This document shows positions 5,064 through 7,427 of a stretch of 7,427 nucleotides of DNA, piece after piece. The position numbers were made by a program, and so were the translations under genes. This stretch comes from an uncultured Planctomycetaceae bacterium (GTDB lineage Bacteria > Planctomycetota > Planctomycetia > Planctomycetales > Planctomycetaceae): positions 1 to 7,427 of the forward strand of contig CAIXQV010001079.1 of the NCBI GenBank assembly GCA_903921605.1, read 5' to 3'. The number at the start of each line of letters is the position of its first letter. Positions within the stretch are counted from its first letter, which is position 1. The notes under the pieces were generated by a model. The model did not search any database, was not told the origin of the DNA, and saw only the letters and a list, made by a program, of their open reading frames with translations.

Positions 5064-7195
5064 CGTGGCGATTCCGATCGAGTAGCAGCAGAGTCCGAAT
5101 TGGAGGTCGACGCGTTGGGGGGACTCAGCGGCTGACTTGTGGACTTTCGATTATCAAACGTCCACGGCTTTCCATCAAAGTAAGCCGGCATGGGGACACC
5201 GAACAGTGTGAGAATCGTCGGTGCAAAATCCATGATGGAGGGGGTCACGTTCTGCGCCAATGGGCGATTGCAGAGCAGCATGCCGGGCACCAGAGCCGGA
5301 TCGACGCAGTGGTCGCCACTCCACGGCCGATCATTGTCGCGAAACACAGGACCATCGCATCGTCCCACTGCATTCTCCCAGGAAGCACGGTAACCCTTTT
5401 CGTATCCAACGATCACGTCGGGGCCGTTGGAAACATACGGGCCACTGTATTCCTGGTGGCAATCATGAACCTTAAAGACCGCCTGACATTTTCGATCCGG
5501 ATCCTGAAGTCCGGTCAATTTGTTGATAATCTCCTGACGCAATGCGGCGGACTCTGAAGGCGGCACAATTCCTTTCGACTCACGACCTGACTGATTAATG
5601 TAGATCCCGGTGAGTCCGAATGCGTAAGCTTTTGTTTTGCCCCAGTCGACTCCTTCAAAGTATTCCCCCGCGGGGCCCGCAGTCTCGTTGACAGTCAGAT
5701 AGCCATTTTCTCTGAGCCAGGCGTTCAGATTCACGCCACGACTGAAATCGCAGAAGCCGTGATCGGACAGAACAAACAAATAGTCATCGTCTTTGACTTC
5801 CTTTCGAACCCGACCGATCAGTTCATCCATGCGAACGTACATGTCATCAATCACATTTCGATGCTTCAGAGTATCGCGTCCTCGATTGGCCGGATGGTCG
5901 GCCACGTCGTGGCGCCAGAACATATGCTGAATTCGATCGGGGCCATCAAAAACGCACACCGTCAGACCGCGTTGCATTCGTCGTAAGGAGTCAAACAGCA
6001 TCCGCTCACGCTCATCATGAATCGCCCACGCCTGTTCCAGGAATGCTTCTTCTCCAACCACGCCTGAGTTCAGGCCCCAGGTGTCTTCTGCAAGGCCCAG
6101 TGTTCCGAAGGAATCGTGCAGCTTGGCCAGATACATGGAAAAATACAGAGGATGAGAGATCGGCATCGCCGGACGTTCCGGATCCAGATGAATCGGCGAG
6201 ACGTACAATCGAAAATGAGGAGCCAGCGACTCGAGCCGAAGTTTGCACAGCCCGCGAACCTTCGTAAACCAGCCGATCCGATACTCAATACGAAGCCAGT
6301 CAGACTCCTTATGCAAAGGCACAACGATTTTCTCTGAACCGTTTCGAACTTCGATCGATTGCTGCTCATCGAACACTCGAATGTTCAACAATGTCTGAAA
6401 GTCTGCTGGTTCCGAACCCATCGGTTTGGGCGGTCCCGGCAGATAAGCCTCAATACGCTGACCGTTGCGACTCACCTGTATGCGAAGTCCGCCCGTTGTG
6501 GCACGAGCTTCTTCCGGATCTGTTGTGAACAGCGTAAACGACCCCTGAGTTCCTCGCAGATCGGGGGTACACATGGACGACAGAGACAGGCCAAAGAAAC
6601 GTTCGGGCGGGAACGTAATTGGCACTCGCAAAATGGTGCTGAAGGTGCCGTAATCGCCGAGTATTTTCCAGAACGGCTGGCTCTTACGAAGCAGTCGCAC
6701 TGATGTTTTATTGCCGAACCATTTGCGCCAGCCCGTAGCTTGCCCCTCAATGATTCGGGCCGACGAGAGCTCCGGAAGATATGTGCGGACATCACGATTG
6801 AGGAAATCGTAAATGTTGTGTTTTCCGGGATTCACGCCCGTTTGAAATGAAGACCATGCCACTGGCGAAATGGGGGGAAGTGTCGTCGCGAGATCTGAAA
6901 AGGTACCAGTCTCTGCAAGTCGTTGAAAATTCGGTAACCGACCTTCTGACATTAAGCGACGGACTCGGCCCGGATCAAGTCCATCGAGTCCAACAATGAC
7001 CACGCGGCTGGCAACCGGTTTCAGTTTCAGGCGAAAGCGTTTGATCAGCAGGATCAGGACGCGGATGGGCCACGTCAGAATCGAAAGGAGCAGCAGCCCC
7101 ATCGCAGCGAACAGGACCAGGAATGAACTCAGAAACGTAATTCCAGCGCCCGGACCGATATAGGCCTGTAAAACGAGACTTTCAAGACTGAACAC
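5060..7195 (-). CDS. membrane-anchored phosphodiesterase, alkaline phosphatase superfamily
   Basis: This 711-aa paralogue of the next gene has an N-terminal YIGPGAG (12-18), a hydrophobic stretch at about 18-51 making one or two membrane helices, and a basic patch KRFRLKLK (52-59). The phosphodiesterase/nucleotide-pyrophosphatase-type domain spans about 64-672. Likely metal and catalytic residues are all present: Asp71 (GLDGLD), Ser110 (PPISPVAW, candidate nucleophile), Asp420 and His424 (DGPDRIQHMFW), Asp478 and His479 (LSDHGF), His629 (WSGDHC), with DFAPTIL at 656-662. Residues 682-711 are a low-complexity Ser/Asn/Pro tail. Shared blocks with the paralogue include TPDL-x-G, YVSP, SGP-x-VS and YRASWE, so the pair arose by tandem duplication. 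The start is GTG (7193-7195) with AGGGG six bases upstream. Its stop overlaps the next ATG, so the two are co-translated. It is the first gene of the block. Confidence 0.93.
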   Translation of the reverse strand: MFSLESLVLQAYIGPGAGITFLSSFLVLFAAMGLLLLSILTWPIRVLILLIKRFRLKLKPVASRVVIVGLDGLDPGRVRRLMSEGRLPNFQRLAETGTFSDLATTLPPISPVAWSSFQTGVNPGKHNIYDFLNRDVRTYLPELSSARIIEGQATGWRKWFGNKTSVRLLRKSQPFWKILGDYGTFSTILRVPITFPPERFFGLSLSSMCTPDLRGTQGSFTLFTTDPEEARATTGGLRIQVSRNGQRIEAYLPGPPKPMGSEPADFQTLLNIRVFDEQQSIEVRNGSEKIVVPLHKESDWLRIEYRIGWFTKVRGLCKLRLESLAPHFRLYVSPIHLDPERPAMPISHPLYFSMYLAKLHDSFGTLGLAEDTWGLNSGVVGEEAFLEQAWAIHDERERMLFDSLRRMQRGLTVCVFDGPDRIQHMFWRHDVADHPANRGRDTLKHRNVIDDMYVRMDELIGRVRKEVKDDDYLFVLSDHGFCDFSRGVNLNAWLRENGYLTVNETAGPAGEYFEGVDWGKTKAYAFGLTGIYINQSGRESKGIVPPSESAALRQEIINKLTGLQDPDRKCQAVFKVHDCHQEYSGPYVSNGPDVIVGYEKGYRASWENAVGRCDGPVFRDNDRPWSGDHCVDPALVPGMLLCNRPLAQNVTPSIMDFAPTILTLFGVPMPAYFDGKPWTFDNRKSTSQPLSPPNASTSNSDSAATRSESPR

Positions 7196-7201
7196 GGAAA
7201 G

Positions 7202-7231
7202 CCCCTGCCACCGAAAGATTCGAATTCGGTG
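7202..7231 (-). promoter_or_regulatory. Shine-Dalgarno and adjacent hairpin before the GTG start
   Basis: AGGGG (7202-7206) lies six bases from the GTG and decides this start. Two bases upstream of it, CACCGAA and TTCGGTG (7209-7215 with 7225-7231) form a perfect 7-bp stem with a 9-base loop. In the transcript this hairpin abuts the ribosome binding site, so it could affect translation of the first phosphodiesterase. The Shine-Dalgarno is solid; a regulatory role for the hairpin is inference. Confidence 0.45.
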
Positions 7232-7259
7232 ATGATTTTGGCGATGAAGAAAGACTGAA

Positions 7260-7273
7260 CAGCAACGTTGCTG
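7260..7273. promoter_or_regulatory. perfect 14-bp palindrome, possible operator
   Basis: CAGCAACGTTGCTG is a perfect palindrome whose near edge is 64 bases upstream of the first gene of the block. A dimeric repressor could bind such a site, or it could form a leader hairpin. I do not recognise it as the site of a named regulator. Confidence 0.35.
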
Positions 7274-7301
7274 CCAAAGGTCTCTTTTTGCTCACCGCCT
7301 T

Positions 7302-7330
7302 ATCGTAGTCCACCTGGTGGCAACTCGAAA
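7302..7330 (-). promoter_or_regulatory. weak promoter candidate with an inverted repeat in its spacer
   Basis: On the minus strand TTTCGA (7325-7330) and TACGAT (7302-7307) are spaced 17 bases and match the sigma-70 consensus at three and four of six positions. The spacer holds CCACC-A-GGTGG (7310-7320), an 11-base inverted repeat placed where a repressor could act. Each part is weak; their coincidence is why it is listed. Confidence 0.25.
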
Positions 7331-7388
7331 GCGTTTCCGGAATGGTTATTCTGTGCGCGGCCACGATTGAGATCATGATCTGAATGAT

Positions 7389-7403
7389 GGATCCGGCGGA
7401 TCC
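7389..7403. repeat. short inverted repeat GGATCC-GGC-GGATCC
   Basis: Two GGATCC copies separated by three bases form a 15-base palindromic block near the right edge, about 190 bases upstream of the first phosphodiesterase. No gene is visible around it; a minus-strand frame read from the right edge stops within 54 bases, so the end of an upstream gene could lie here, but nothing in it is recognisable. Confidence 0.3.
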
Positions 7404-7427
7404 CCGGCCTCAGTTTGTGCCGCCCGA

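Noticed and set aside
5024..5557. 177-codon plus-strand frame opposite the 711-aa phosphodiesterase
   Set aside because: Antisense to a gene with a full set of catalytic motifs; no ribosome binding site or family resemblance.
7182..7376. 64-codon minus-strand frame upstream of the first phosphodiesterase
   Set aside because: Overlaps the GTG start region in another frame, covers the inverted-repeat leader, and has no recognisable motif.
1..7427. CRISPR array, tRNA/rRNA, transposase or attachment sites
   Set aside because: No regularly spaced repeats, no tRNA-like folds, no transposase motifs and no flanking direct repeats were seen on reading either strand.

Overview
The window looks like a chromosomal segment of a planctomycete (class Planctomycetia). 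The strongest pointer is the left edge, where a minus-strand gene begins with the prepilin N-terminus typical of the large DUF1559 pilin-like family of that phylum. The phylum call is inference from family content; there is no rRNA or other phylogenetic marker here.

Layout, left to right. (1) 1-110: 5' end of a DUF1559-type prepilin gene, minus strand, running off the left edge. (2) 111-1324: about 1.2 kb without an intact gene. It holds the leader of the prepilin gene, a possible orphan terminator near 301-327, and at about 842-1209 (plus strand) what reads as a decayed, internally deleted and frameshifted remnant of a CehA/McbA-like PHP-type metallohydrolase. (3) 1325-7195: five minus-strand genes in transcription order: a 711-aa membrane-anchored phosphodiesterase/nucleotide-pyrophosphatase-type enzyme (GTG start), a 664-aa paralogue with a Tat-type lipoprotein signal, a gap of 157 bases with an 18-bp perfect palindrome, a 63-aa ribbon-helix-helix-like protein, a 276-aa protein with three membrane segments and a predicted extracytoplasmic domain, and a compact 184-aa PAPS-type sulfotransferase. 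(4) 7196-7427: upstream region of the block, with several inverted repeats and a weak promoter candidate.

The five genes are tightly packed: ATGA start/stop overlaps join the two phosphodiesterases and also join the small protein to the membrane protein, and 13 bases separate the membrane protein from the sulfotransferase. The simplest reading is one or two co-transcribed units building or modifying a sulfated or phosphorylated envelope or exported compound, with the sulfotransferase acting in the cytoplasm and at least one phosphodiesterase outside it. No substrate can be read from the sequence. The block is the best candidate here for an undescribed system: each enzyme superfamily is known, but I recognise no established pathway that combines them with this small protein and membrane protein.
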